Part shown: piece after piece, positions 25,901 through 37,773 of the stretch
Layout: each line of letters begins with the position of its first letter
Position numbering within the stretch: the stretch's first letter is position 1
Assembly (NCBI GenBank): GCA_017938245.1
Contig: JAGBBX010000035.1
Span: 1 to 38,013, forward strand
DNA from: Bacteroidaceae bacterium
GTDB lineage: Bacteria; Bacteroidota; Bacteroidia; Bacteroidales; Bacteroidaceae
Direction: 5' to 3'
DNA: 38,013 nt
Notes under the pieces: generated by a model
The model's input: the letters and a program-made list of their open reading frames with translations, nothing else
What the model was told of the DNA's origin: nothing
Databases searched by the model: none
Position numbers and translations under genes: made by a program

Positions 25901-26796
25901 GCGAGAATGCTGTTCCATTCGACCTTATCATAGACCTCAACTGCAAGGCAACATTGGACAAACTCCACTATCTTGGACGCGAGGATGGCGGTAACGGTAC
26001 AATCCTTGAGGCTACAATAAGCTACAGCACCAATAAGCGCAACTGGAGCGAGCCCGTTGCCATAAGTTGGGAGCGTACACCCGAAACTAAAATCTTTACA
26101 TTCGACAACAAGCCTGTTGCACGCTACATCAAGATTAGCGTAAGCAAAGCTATCGGCAACTTCGGTTCGGGACGCGAGATGTATATCTTCAAAGTACCCA
26201 ACACCGAGACCTATATCCCCGGTGATATCAACAAGGACAAGAAGGTAGATGAGAACGACCTCACATCGTACCTGAACTACACAGGATTGCGCAAGAGCGA
26301 CTCCGATTTCGACTACATCAGCATAGGTGACATTAACGAAAACGGCCTCATCGACGCCTACGACATTTCGGTTGTGGCAACAAAGTTAGAAGATGGAGTA
26401 AATGCGCACCGTGCAGCCGTAGCAGGAGCCCTCTCAATCAGCAGCGACAAGAAGAGCTACAAAGCCGGCGACAATGTTGTTGTAACCATTAAGGGAACAG
26501 GACTTGCACACGTAAATGCACTGAGCCTTGCACTCCCCTACAGCACCGACGAGTATGAGTTTGTAAGTATCGAACCCATCACTGTTGGCACACTGCAGAA
26601 TTTCAGCAAGAACCGTCTGCACGGCAATGGCGAGACTGTAATTTATCCCACATTTGTCAACACAGGTGAGAAAGCCGTACTCGAAGGCGACATCGAGATT
26701 GCCAAGATAACATTCAAGGCAAAGAAGAACATCAAGTTCAAGCTCGAGGCCAAAGACGCTGTCTTAGTAGACAAGGCTTTGAATACAGTAGAGTAA
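22957..26796 (+). CDS. Secreted multidomain GH31 glycosidase with CBM32-, dockerin- and cohesin-like modules
   Basis: A 1279-aa protein from the ATG at 22957; the upstream extension of the frame to 22903 would precede the signal peptide. Order (residues from this start): signal peptide to ~28; GH31 N-terminal beta domain to ~270; the (beta/alpha)8 barrel with likely nucleophile Asp 422 in VLKTDVAWVG and likely acid/base Asp 474 in WSGDQTGGDW; GH31 C-terminal sheets to ~800; FN3 ~865-938; F5/8 type C (CBM32-like) ~945-1080; a dockerin-like pair of Ca-binding loops, GDINKDKKVDENDL (~1089) and GDINENGLIDAYDI (~1124); and a cohesin-like beta-sandwich from ~1160 to the end. The barrel details (GYGAGYGQTE, EIGLWTESNLHP) recall the GH31_18 alpha-N-acetylgalactosaminidases, but other alpha-glycosidase activities are possible. 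Single gene with its own terminator. Confidence 0.85.
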   Translation: MRINYLTKVSAIMLTASMLIMGHLSAQATIDDERVSSVVSVNKINPTTVEVKLKEGKRMTIDFYGENIFRLFRDDNGGILRDPKPYDGYPEAQILVDNPRKSVTSLNIEQTDKDYTIKTNKIEVSVCKISGQIKVKNLATGKVVIEETAPVFFKKDKATITLKGNSQEYFFGGGVQNGRFSHAGKIIAIENQNSWTDGGVASPAPFFWSTQGYGFMWHTFMKGSYDFGATESNKITLTHDSDYIDVFFMVNSDGIALLNDFYQLTGNPVLIPKFGFYEGHLNAYNRDYWKESTDGSGVLFEDGKRYRESQKHNGGTQETLNGEKNNYQFSARAVVDRYEAHDMPLGWILPNDGYGAGYGQTETLEGNIQNLKEFGDYARERGVEIGLWTESNLHPRKGVPALLQRDLVGEVRDAGVRVLKTDVAWVGAGYSFGLNGVTDAAGIMTYYGNNARPFIISLDGWAGTQRFATIWSGDQTGGDWEYIRFHIPTYIGSGLSGQPNITSDMDGIFGGRHLQVNIRDYQWKTYTPMELNMDGWGANEKYPHALGEPATSINRMYLKMKSELMPYAYSIAREAVDGKPMIRAMFLEESNPYTLGAATRYQYMYGPYLLVAPIYQETAMDKEGNDIRNGIYLPNGVWFDWFSGEKYEGGRILNNYAAPLWKLPVFVKAGAIIPMNEPHNQPSQVDATMRIYELYPAGNSSFTEYDDDGKTELYRCGEFTTTLINSSCDEKGNVTVTINPTEGTFEGFVKEKATTFRVNVSEQPKKVSVKIGKKSIKLIQVENIEDFNNGTNVYFYDAAPQLNRFATPGSDFAKVNITKNPVLMVKVEKSDITAAATTLSIKGYKFETTNSLLTQEGTLAAPTATVTDENCQAYTITPSWEKVANADYYEIMFEGRLYTTIKECKLLFEDLVPETEYAFQVRAVNKSGVSDWTYIKSTTKSNPLEFALTGVSAQTTCPNQGGQGPNRLFDFEEGNIWHTAYGENAVPFDLIIDLNCKATLDKLHYLGREDGGNGTILEATISYSTNKRNWSEPVAISWERTPETKIFTFDNKPVARYIKISVSKAIGNFGSGREMYIFKVPNTETYIPGDINKDKKVDENDLTSYLNYTGLRKSDSDFDYISIGDINENGLIDAYDISVVATKLEDGVNAHRAAVAGALSISSDKKSYKAGDNVVVTIKGTGLAHVNALSLALPYSTDEYEFVSIEPITVGTLQNFSKNRLHGNGETVIYPTFVNTGEKAVLEGDIEIAKITFKAKKNIKFKLEAKDAVLVDKALNTVE

Positions 26797-26835
26797 TTCT
26801 ATCACAACAAAAGAGTTTCTGATAACTATTTATAA

Positions 26836-26880
26836 TCTTTACCCGATAGTGCACCCCACACTATCGGGTAAAGATTTTTT
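26836..26880 (+). terminator. Strong intrinsic terminator of the GH31 gene
   Basis: A perfect 16-bp stem (tctttacccgatagtg / cactatcgggtaaaga) has a 7-nt loop and is followed by six T. Confidence 0.95.
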
Positions 26881-26961
26881 ATAAAAAATCGGGCAAATTC
26901 GCACAAATTACATTACTTCTTGCTATCTTCGCAAGAATTTAGAAGAGTAGCACCAAACAGT

Positions 26962-27720
26962 ATGATTTTCAGATATAACAACCATAATATATTCATCGAC
27001 AAACAGGGCGAAGGAGAGCCTGTGCTGCTGTTGCACGGTTGGGGCTGCACACACGAGATTTTCAAGGCATTGCAGTTGCAGTTGGCACAAAAATACACAG
27101 TCTACAATTTCGATTTTCCCGGCTTTGGCGCCTCGGACGAGCCATCTGAGGTATGGGGTACCGAGGAGTACACCCGTATGGTAGAAACTTTTGTCAGGGA
27201 ACATAATATTGAGCGTCCCGCCCTTGTAGGACACTCGTTTGGCGGACGAATAAGCATAATATTCGCCTCGCGTAACGAGGCGAGCCGTGTAGTCCTTGTC
27301 GATGCGGCAGGCATAAAACCCAAGCGTCCACTGAAATATTACTACAAAGTATATACCTTCAAACTGCTAAAGTGGCTGTGCAACACATTCCTACCAAAGA
27401 AAAAGGCACAGGAGATAATAGAAAAGCGCCGCAAGGGCGCAGGGTCGAGCGACTACAATAACGCATCGCCCAAGATGCGCGCAATACTCTCGAAGGTTGT
27501 AAACGAAGACCTTACGCAGCTTCTACCTAAGATAAAGGCCCCCACTCTGCTCTTTTGGGGCAACCTCGACACCGCGACTCCACTGAGCGACGCAAAGACA
27601 ATGGAGCGTCTAATCCCCGATGCAGGACTTGTGATTGCACACGGAACAGGGCACTTCTCGTTCCTTGAGAATGCGGGACTTTTTACAACAGTAATGAAGA
27701 ACTTTTTTAAGATTAACTAA
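26962..27720 (+). CDS. Alpha/beta hydrolase, first gene of the Mur-ligase/Ddl unit
   Basis: A 252-aa cytoplasmic protein from the ATG at 26962; the frame opens at 26920, but MIFRYNNHNIFIDKQG is the natural start of the fold. It has the oxyanion-loop motif LLLHGWG (22-28), the nucleophile elbow GHSFGG with Ser 92, an acid in FWGNLDTATP and the His in GTGHFSF: a complete triad. A basic insert (KPKRPLKYYYKVYTFK and KKKAQEIIEKRRKG) forms the lid and might sit on a membrane. The substrate is unknown. The stop is 2 nt before the next start, so the two genes are almost certainly co-translated. Confidence 0.85.
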   Translation: MIFRYNNHNIFIDKQGEGEPVLLLHGWGCTHEIFKALQLQLAQKYTVYNFDFPGFGASDEPSEVWGTEEYTRMVETFVREHNIERPALVGHSFGGRISIIFASRNEASRVVLVDAAGIKPKRPLKYYYKVYTFKLLKWLCNTFLPKKKAQEIIEKRRKGAGSSDYNNASPKMRAILSKVVNEDLTQLLPKIKAPTLLFWGNLDTATPLSDAKTMERLIPDAGLVIAHGTGHFSFLENAGLFTTVMKNFFKIN

Positions 27721-27722
27721 CT

Positions 27723-29270
27723 ATGGAGAAATTCAATGTCATATATGCGGTAATTGCAACGGTAATGTATCTTATCGTTGCAAAGTACGACATTCATATG
27801 TTCCAGCTTAATTCCTACCGCTATAGCCGTTATTTTCGTTGGTTGGCACCGGAGAATATCGTCTCGACCAAGAGAGTATTCGCCCTGCTTGCCCTTGTAT
27901 CGGCCTTTTTACCCGATTACTACGGATTGGGATGCTTATCGGGTATAACAGTTGTTGCACTACTACACGCCCTAAGAGAGAAATTCAAGACACCGCTTGT
28001 GTTTACAATGCGTGTGAAGCGACTTTTTGCCACAAATATTGCGCTATTTGCTATTGCTGCAATTTTGTCGATGCTCTTTGCAGATACATACGCAAAAATA
28101 ATCATCGGCGTACTCCTTACACTATCTAACCTTATAATGTTACTTGCCAACCTTATAAACACACCCATAGAAAAGGGTATCAATCGTCACTATTACAACG
28201 ACGCAAAGAACATTATCCGCTCGCATAAAGGGCTTATTATAATAGGTATAACCGGCAGTTTCGGAAAAACGAGTACCAAGAACTATCTTGCCAGCCTATT
28301 GGCCGAAAAATACAACGTACTTGTAACACCCGGCAATTTCAACACACTGCTGGGAGTTGTACGCACAGTGCGCGAGCAGTTACGTCCATACCATCAGGTG
28401 TTTATTGTCGAGATGGGCGCCAAACAGCCAAATGACATAAAGGAGATTTGCGACCTTGTAGAACCCACCATTGGCATTGTGACTGCTGTTGGTGAGATGC
28501 ACCTTGAAACATTTAAATGCGTCGAGAACATACAAAAGACAAAGTTCGAGTTAATTGATTCGTTACCCGCAAACGGTCTTGGGGTAATAAATTACGACTC
28601 ACAACTGATACGAGAATACAAAGGCAGCACAAGCCCCTGCAAAATGCTTAAATATGGCGTTGAGCAAAAAGCCGATTTTTGTGCCACCGACATTATCTAT
28701 AACGGAAGCGGAGTATCATTCATACAGGGCGACGACCGTTTCGAAAGCCGCCTTTTGGGTCGAGGTAACCTATTGAACATCCTTGCCTCTATTGCCGTTG
28801 CCGATTATCTTGGCGTACCACGCAACAAGCAGAGAAATGCCATCGCCCGACTGCAACCCGTCGAGCACCGCCTATCGATGAGCCGCACAGGAGGCCTCAC
28901 CATCCTCGATGACGCCTATAATTCGAACCCTATGGGAGCACAGATGGCACTCGAGGTTCTGAAGAATTTCTGTGTTGGCGAGGGCAACAAACGCATAATC
29001 GTAACCCCGGGATTTGTCGAGATGGGCAGCCGTCAAGCCGATGCCAACAGAGAACTCGGACGCGCCATTGCCTCGTGTGCCGACTATGCGATAGTGGTCA
29101 ATGCCACCAACCGCGAAGCTATAAAGGGAGGCATCGACGAAGGAGGAATGTCGGCCGACAAAATATTCCTTGCCGATTCTCTTGCCGAGGCACGTGCCCA
29201 TATGGCTACAATTCTAAAAGTGGGCGACGTAGTATTATACGAGAACGACCTTCCCGACAATTTTAAATAA
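27723..29270 (+). CDS. Membrane-anchored MurF-related Mur ligase
   Basis: A 515-aa protein. The first ~150 residues hold hydrophobic segments (about 5-20, 52-85, 102-146) where normal MurF has its UDP-MurNAc-binding domain. The Mur ligase ATPase follows: P-loop GITGSFGKTSTK (175-186), VEMGA with Glu 230, VTAVGEMHLETF (253-264). The C-terminal Mur domain contains the MurF-type ILDDAYNSNPMG (394-405) and ends GDVVLYENDLPDNFK. Classical MurF adds D-Ala-D-Ala to UDP-MurNAc-tripeptide in the cytoplasm. This form keeps the catalytic core but not the UDP-substrate domain, so its acceptor may be membrane-bound or non-canonical (inference). It lies between the hydrolase and the Ddl homologue. Databases are likely to label it MurF; I would keep it separate. 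Confidence 0.8.
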   Translation: MEKFNVIYAVIATVMYLIVAKYDIHMFQLNSYRYSRYFRWLAPENIVSTKRVFALLALVSAFLPDYYGLGCLSGITVVALLHALREKFKTPLVFTMRVKRLFATNIALFAIAAILSMLFADTYAKIIIGVLLTLSNLIMLLANLINTPIEKGINRHYYNDAKNIIRSHKGLIIIGITGSFGKTSTKNYLASLLAEKYNVLVTPGNFNTLLGVVRTVREQLRPYHQVFIVEMGAKQPNDIKEICDLVEPTIGIVTAVGEMHLETFKCVENIQKTKFELIDSLPANGLGVINYDSQLIREYKGSTSPCKMLKYGVEQKADFCATDIIYNGSGVSFIQGDDRFESRLLGRGNLLNILASIAVADYLGVPRNKQRNAIARLQPVEHRLSMSRTGGLTILDDAYNSNPMGAQMALEVLKNFCVGEGNKRIIVTPGFVEMGSRQADANRELGRAIASCADYAIVVNATNREAIKGGIDEGGMSADKIFLADSLAEARAHMATILKVGDVVLYENDLPDNFK

Positions 29271-29302
29271 AAGATAACAAACAAAAAAACATATATAACA
29301 CA

Positions 29303-30505
29303 ATGAAGACAAATGTAGGCGTAGTTTTTGGCGGCCGCTCCGTCGAGAATGAAATTTCGGTAATTACAGCCAATCAAGCAATACAGGCAATGGATAGGGA
29401 GAAATATAACATTATCCCCATCTACATAACAAAAGAGGGTAAATGGTACAGCGGTGAGGCACTCTTCGACGTATCGAACTACCGCGACACAAAGAAACTG
29501 CTTGCAATGTGCGAGGAGGTATATATGAAGCCTATCTACGGCGACACCAACCTTTACCGCACAAAAAAAGGATTCTTCGGGAAAGAGGTAGTAGCCAAAC
29601 TCGACGTTATTCTGCCTGCACTGCACGGCACAAACTGCGAGGATGGCACCTTCCAGGGTGTGATGGAATTTTCGGGCATTCCCTATACAGGCTGCAACAC
29701 CCTTGCATCGGCAAACGGAATGGATAAAATCACAATGAAGATGATTCTTAAAGAGTGCGGTATTCCCGTTGTCGATTACTGCTGGTTCAGCGATAAGGAG
29801 TGGGACGACAAGAAAGACGACACAGTGGCACGCATCGAGAACAAGTTGGGTTATCCCGTTATTGTAAAGCCCGCTAACAGCGGTTCAAGCGTGGGCATAC
29901 GTGCGGCACACAACCGCGAAGAGCTTATAGATGCCATCGACTATGCAATCTCATTCACCAGCCGAGTGATTATTGAGAAATATGTGCAGAAGCTGAAAGA
30001 GGTAAACTGTGCTGTACTCGGAAACTACTACGAGTGTCAGCCATCGGTGTGCGAGGTTCCCGTGCGTAGTGGCGAGATTCTCTCGTATCAGGATAAATAT
30101 ATGAATGGTGGCGGCAAACAGTCCGAGGGTATGCGCTCTACTGTGCGCGAGATTCCCGCCAACCTCCCCGAGGAGAGCACGAAATTCATTCAAAAAGCAG
30201 CCTGCGACACCTTCCGCGCTCTCTCGTGCGACGGTGTTGCCCGCATCGACTTTATCATCGACGAGGCTACAGGTGAGATTTTTGTAAACGAGATAAACAC
30301 AATTCCCGGTTCACTCTCTTTCTACCTGTGGGAGTACAGTGGAATAAATTTCGGTACACTCATAGACAAACTCATCGACATTGCCCTGCGTCGCAAACAG
30401 GATGCCGGATTCAAGGCCGTCAACTACGGCGAGAATATCTTTGCGGCTGGAGGCAGTGGTGGTGCCAAGATGGGCGGCAAAATGGGTGGAAAATTCGGGA
30501 AATAA
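29303..30505 (+). CDS. D-alanine--D-alanine ligase family protein with Gly/Met/Lys tail
   Basis: A 400-aa protein (typical Ddl ~310-370). The ATP-grasp fold is complete: GRSVENEIS (Glu 16 near the first D-Ala), LPALHGTNCEDGTFQG (105-119), VKPANSGSSVGI (188-199), SYQDKYMNGG (the omega-loop with the Lys-Tyr typical of D-Ala-D-Ala rather than D-Ala-D-Lac ligases), and the metal site VNEINTIPGS (328-337). In place of the usual GEDG there is CEDG. The last ~20 residues (AAGGSGGAKMGGKMGGKFGK) are a low-complexity Gly/Met/Lys tail not usual for Ddl. It lies 32 nt after the Mur-ligase gene, and a terminator closes the unit. It would supply D-Ala-D-Ala or a D-Ala-D-X dipeptide to its neighbour. Confidence 0.85.
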   Translation: MKTNVGVVFGGRSVENEISVITANQAIQAMDREKYNIIPIYITKEGKWYSGEALFDVSNYRDTKKLLAMCEEVYMKPIYGDTNLYRTKKGFFGKEVVAKLDVILPALHGTNCEDGTFQGVMEFSGIPYTGCNTLASANGMDKITMKMILKECGIPVVDYCWFSDKEWDDKKDDTVARIENKLGYPVIVKPANSGSSVGIRAAHNREELIDAIDYAISFTSRVIIEKYVQKLKEVNCAVLGNYYECQPSVCEVPVRSGEILSYQDKYMNGGGKQSEGMRSTVREIPANLPEESTKFIQKAACDTFRALSCDGVARIDFIIDEATGEIFVNEINTIPGSLSFYLWEYSGINFGTLIDKLIDIALRRKQDAGFKAVNYGENIFAAGGSGGAKMGGKMGGKFGK

Positions 30506-30526
30506 AGATATATTTTAACCACACAG

Positions 30527-30574
30527 ACGGTGCGCCTCTCGAATAAAGACGATTGGTGCACCGTAGTTTTTTTC
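30527..30574 (+). terminator. Intrinsic terminator after the Ddl homologue
   Basis: The stem acggtgcgcctctcg / cgattggtgcaccgt has a 7-bp perfect base, one G-U pair and a 2-nt internal loop, and is followed by AG and a run of seven T (30566-30573 region). It separates the ligase unit from the hydrolase-umuDC unit, whose first start is at 30581. Confidence 0.75.
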
Positions 30575-30580
30575 GACAAT

Positions 30581-31516
30581 ATGAGAACAATAGCAACCAT
30601 TATACTATTTCTATCAGTGATATTCGGTGCAACAGCACAAGAGTACATTCTATCGACCCCAACAGGCAAGATATATGGAGAATTGCTTATGCCCGAAGGC
30701 GACACCCCCTGTCCCATCGTACTTATTATAGCAGGCAGCGGCCCCACAAATATGGATGGAAACAGTTTAGGTACCGACTACAAGAGTAACTCACTGCGCT
30801 ACCTTGCCGAAGAGCTTGCAAAGAGAGGCATTGCCACCCTTCGCTACGACAAACGAGGTATTGGCAAAAGCAGAGAAGCCCAAGCGAGCGAAGAGAATCT
30901 GCGATTCGAGCATTATATCGACGATGCAGCAGCGTGGGCCGACACACTTTTTAAAGACGGTCGCTTCACAAAAGTAATAATTGCCGGACACAGCGAGGGG
31001 TCGCTCATTGGAATGGTAGCAGCCCAAAAGAGCAACAACATCAAAGCCTTTGTCTCTATTGCAGGCTGCGGCAGCCCCGCACATCAAATTATAGAGGAGC
31101 AGATGAGCAAACAACCCGAGCAGATACGTGATGAGGTTGCAAAAATAAACAAAGAACTGTGCGAAGGACGTACCGTCGAGAATGTCCCCTCCTATCTTGC
31201 ATCACTCTACCGCAAGAGCGTACAACCCTATCTAATATCGTGGTTCCGCTACGACCCGTCCAAAGAGATTGCAAAACTGAAGATTCCCGTACTGATACTG
31301 CAAGGCGACAAGGATATACAGGTAGGAGTAAAAGAGGCACAGAAACTATATATGGCACGTATCTTCTCGTCGTTCTATATTATAGAGAATATGAATCACG
31401 TACTCAAAGATTGCGACAGCGATAATACGCTTATGCAGTTAGAGACATATAAAAACCCCGACCTTCCCATAAAGAGCGAACTTGTTGAGCATATAACCCG
31501 TTTCATAAAACAATGA
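30581..31516 (+). CDS. Secreted alpha/beta hydrolase (esterase/peptidase-like)
   Basis: A 311-aa protein from the ATG at 30581. The frame is open from 30530, but that region forms the upstream terminator, and this start gives a signal peptide (RTIATIILFLSVIFGATAQ). The fold markers are LIIAGSGPTNMDGNS (oxyanion region), LRYDKRGIGKS, the nucleophile elbow GHSEGS with Ser 138, the Asp in LQGDKDIQV and the His in IENMNHVLKD. This is a common family of exported Bacteroidota hydrolases with unknown natural substrate. Its stop overlaps the umuD start by 4 bases (ATGA), so an exported hydrolase and a DNA-damage gene share a message. Confidence 0.85.
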   Translation: MRTIATIILFLSVIFGATAQEYILSTPTGKIYGELLMPEGDTPCPIVLIIAGSGPTNMDGNSLGTDYKSNSLRYLAEELAKRGIATLRYDKRGIGKSREAQASEENLRFEHYIDDAAAWADTLFKDGRFTKVIIAGHSEGSLIGMVAAQKSNNIKAFVSIAGCGSPAHQIIEEQMSKQPEQIRDEVAKINKELCEGRTVENVPSYLASLYRKSVQPYLISWFRYDPSKEIAKLKIPVLILQGDKDIQVGVKEAQKLYMARIFSSFYIIENMNHVLKDCDSDNTLMQLETYKNPDLPIKSELVEHITRFIKQ

Positions 31517-31941
31517 GTGACAATCTTAACATATACAGCCCCGATGCCGATAACGGCATAGAAATTCCCTTATCGGACGAGCGCGTGGCAGCAGGCTTTC
31601 CCTCCCCTGCCGATGACTATGCCTCGCTTAAGCTCGACCTTAACAGAGAGCTAATTAAAAACCCTGCATCCACATTCTATGCACGGGTGAGCGGACTCTC
31701 AATGGTAGACGAAGGAATAAACGAGGGCGACCTGCTTGTTATCGACAAAAGTCTTGAACCACGCGACGGCAGCCTTGCCGTCTGCTACATCGATGGAGAG
31801 TTCACCCTTAAACGGTTCGAGCGGCACAGCGAATATGGGCTTCTTATCCCTGCGAACAAGGAATTTCGTCCCATCAAGGTAACAGCCGAGAACAACTTTA
31901 TCATCTGGGGCATAGTCACCTATATCATTAAGAAAGTATAG
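31513..31941 (+). CDS. umuD: UmuD-like translesion-polymerase accessory protein (S24 peptidase)
   Basis: A 142-aa protein. The self-cleavage site is Ala 27-Gly 28 ([12 protein letters not shown]), the nucleophile is Ser 63 in [10 protein letters not shown] and the general base is Lys 100 in GEFTLKRFE. All three sit 3 residues later than in E. coli UmuD (24/25, 60, 97). After RecA-stimulated self-cleavage, UmuD' joins UmuC to form polymerase V. The start overlaps the preceding hydrolase stop, and umuC follows 7 nt downstream. No LexA-type box is apparent upstream of either, so how damage induces the pair is open. Confidence 0.93.
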   Translation: MSDNLNIYSPDADNGIEIPLSDERVAAGFPSPADDYASLKLDLNRELIKNPASTFYARVSGLSMVDEGINEGDLLVIDKSLEPRDGSLAVCYIDGEFTLKRFERHSEYGLLIPANKEFRPIKVTAENNFIIWGIVTYIIKKV

Positions 31942-31948
31942 TATAGCA

Positions 31949-33208
31949 ATGCTTGGTCTTTGCGACTGCAACAACTTTTTTGTCTCGTGCGAGAGAGTGT
32001 TCAACCCCTCACTCGAAGGGCGTCCCGTCGTTGTACTCAGCAACAACGACGGATGCGTCGTCTCGCGTAGCAACGAAGCAAAAGCATTGGGAATAAAAAT
32101 GGGGCAACCACTCTATCAGATACGCGACCTTGTAAAGAGAGAGAATGTGGCGGTACACTCGGCCAACTACCATCTCTATGGTGATATGTCGCATCGCGTG
32201 ATGACAATGCTGAAAGAGAATGTCGAGTACATCGAGATTTACTCTATCGACGAAGCCTTTCTATGGTTCGGTGGAATACCCTGCGAACAACTGAAGGAGT
32301 TTGGCGAGAAACTCGCCCGCACCATTCGCAAAGGGACAGGCATACCTGTGAGCATCGGCATCTCACACACAAAGACCCTTGCCAAGATAGCAAGCAAACT
32401 ATGCAAAAAATACCCCAAACTGAACAGTTGCTGTCTTATGCAGCGCGACGAGGAGATTGCAAAAGTTCTATCGACCTACCCTATAAGCGATATCTGGGGC
32501 ATCGGACGCCGTCACAGCAAGATGTTGGAGGGGTGTTATATACGCACAGCGGCACAGTTCTATGCACTGAGCGAGGAGTGGATACGCAACCGAATGAATA
32601 TCAATGGTGTACGCACGTGGCGCGAACTACACGGAACACCCTGCATAGAGTTCAACCATCAGATAGCCGACAAGCAGACAATAACCGTCTCGCGCTCATT
32701 TGCCAAAGAGCTATATGAGTTTGATGATATTCACGAGACAATATCCACATTCGCATCACTGGCCGCCGAAAAACTAAGACAGCAACACTCGCTGACACGT
32801 ATGCTGCAAGTGTTCATCCTCACCAACCGCCACCGCGACGACCGGCCACAGCACTACGAGGGAGCAGCGGTGCATTTTCCCGTACCCACCGACAGCTCAT
32901 TAGAAATCGTTAAGGCAGCAACCACACTGCTAAGAAAAATATACCGTAAAGGCTACGGTTACAAAAAGACAGGTGTCACGCTTGGAGACATATCATCGGC
33001 CACAATTATTCAAGGCGAATTATTTGACACTATAGACCGGCCCAAGCACCGAATGTTAATGGAGGCAATAGACAAAATAAATGCCACACAGGGTCACGAG
33101 GCAGTGCGATTAGTATCGCAAGGCAGCATATCGGACCACAGCAACCGACAGTATCTATCGCCGCAATATACCACAAAGTGGGAGGATATTCCACTCGTAA
33201 AGGTGTAA
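31949..33208 (+). CDS. umuC: UmuC, Y-family DNA polymerase V catalytic subunit
   Basis: A 419-aa protein (E. coli UmuC 422). It has the N-terminal active-site motif [15 protein letters not shown] (Asp 6), the second metal site [10 protein letters not shown] (Asp and Glu near residue 100), a helix-hairpin-helix thumb region ([15 protein letters not shown]) and a little-finger domain with the ending seen in UmuC ([14 protein letters not shown]). It performs error-prone synthesis across lesions together with UmuD'. It is the last gene of the hydrolase-umuD-umuC unit. No hairpin terminator is evident in the 160 bp before the next gene. Confidence 0.95.
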   Translation: MLGLCDCNNFFVSCERVFNPSLEGRPVVVLSNNDGCVVSRSNEAKALGIKMGQPLYQIRDLVKRENVAVHSANYHLYGDMSHRVMTMLKENVEYIEIYSIDEAFLWFGGIPCEQLKEFGEKLARTIRKGTGIPVSIGISHTKTLAKIASKLCKKYPKLNSCCLMQRDEEIAKVLSTYPISDIWGIGRRHSKMLEGCYIRTAAQFYALSEEWIRNRMNINGVRTWRELHGTPCIEFNHQIADKQTITVSRSFAKELYEFDDIHETISTFASLAAEKLRQQHSLTRMLQVFILTNRHRDDRPQHYEGAAVHFPVPTDSSLEIVKAATTLLRKIYRKGYGYKKTGVTLGDISSATIIQGELFDTIDRPKHRMLMEAIDKINATQGHEAVRLVSQGSISDHSNRQYLSPQYTTKWEDIPLVKV

Positions 33209-33335
33209 GAAGCTGACTTTTCATTAGGTTTGTTTGCATTCTTTCATTATTTAACCACCATTTGCCCCCTCTTTTCATTTTTTTTTATTATTTTCGCAAA
33301 ATTAGCGAAAAGCATACGCTGTATGCCGCATTTGA

Positions 33336-37400
<4,065 letters not shown>

Positions 37401-37421
37401 GATAAAGCTTCTTGATACCCT

Positions 37422-37460
37422 AAGCGAGTGAGCCGCAAAAATCGACTCACTCGCTTTTAT
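37422..37460 (+). terminator. Intrinsic terminator of the GH2 gene
   Basis: A perfect 11-bp stem (aagcgagtgag / ctcactcgctt) has a 13-nt loop and is followed by TTATT. It starts 22 nt after the stop codon. Confidence 0.85.
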
Positions 37461-37773
37461 TACATAACTTATTGATTTTCAACAACCTTACAAGTGTAAT
37501 CAAAGCTTAGCCTATAACACATTGATAATCAACAGATTACAAACAACAAAAATTCCTGTAAGAAAACAAAATTCAAACAGCGTTATATGTCATTCATTAT
37601 CAGCTGCTTACAAATAGTACTTGTAAGATTTTGAAAGAGTGTTTTTTGTAATTGTTTGGAAAAACTATACTATTTTTGCAATGTGAATAATGGGATTCTG
37701 TAGCGCTGCTGCATATCATTATTATATTAGACAAAAGAGTAAAGCGATAACAAACAATTTAAAATTTTAAAAT
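37461..37773 (+). promoter_or_regulatory. Upstream region of tonB with repeated TTACAA-type motifs and a promoter
   Basis: This 313-bp AT-rich region has no gene. It contains cttacaagtgtaat (37487-37500), attacaaac (37536-37544) and a perfect 7-bp dyad, cttacaa/ttgtaag (37607-37627). Two similar blocks, attgattttcaacaa... (37471) and attgataatcaacag... (37521), are 50 bp apart. The -7 box TATTTTTG (37671-37678) has a TTTG 22 nt upstream (37645-37648), about 100 bp before the start. Confidence 0.55.

Noticed and set aside
16436-26796. A polysaccharide utilisation locus
   Set aside because: No SusC/SusD pair, SGBP or hybrid two-component/ECF regulator lies near. The sialidase and GH31 genes are separate units with their own terminators, and mutS2 lies between.
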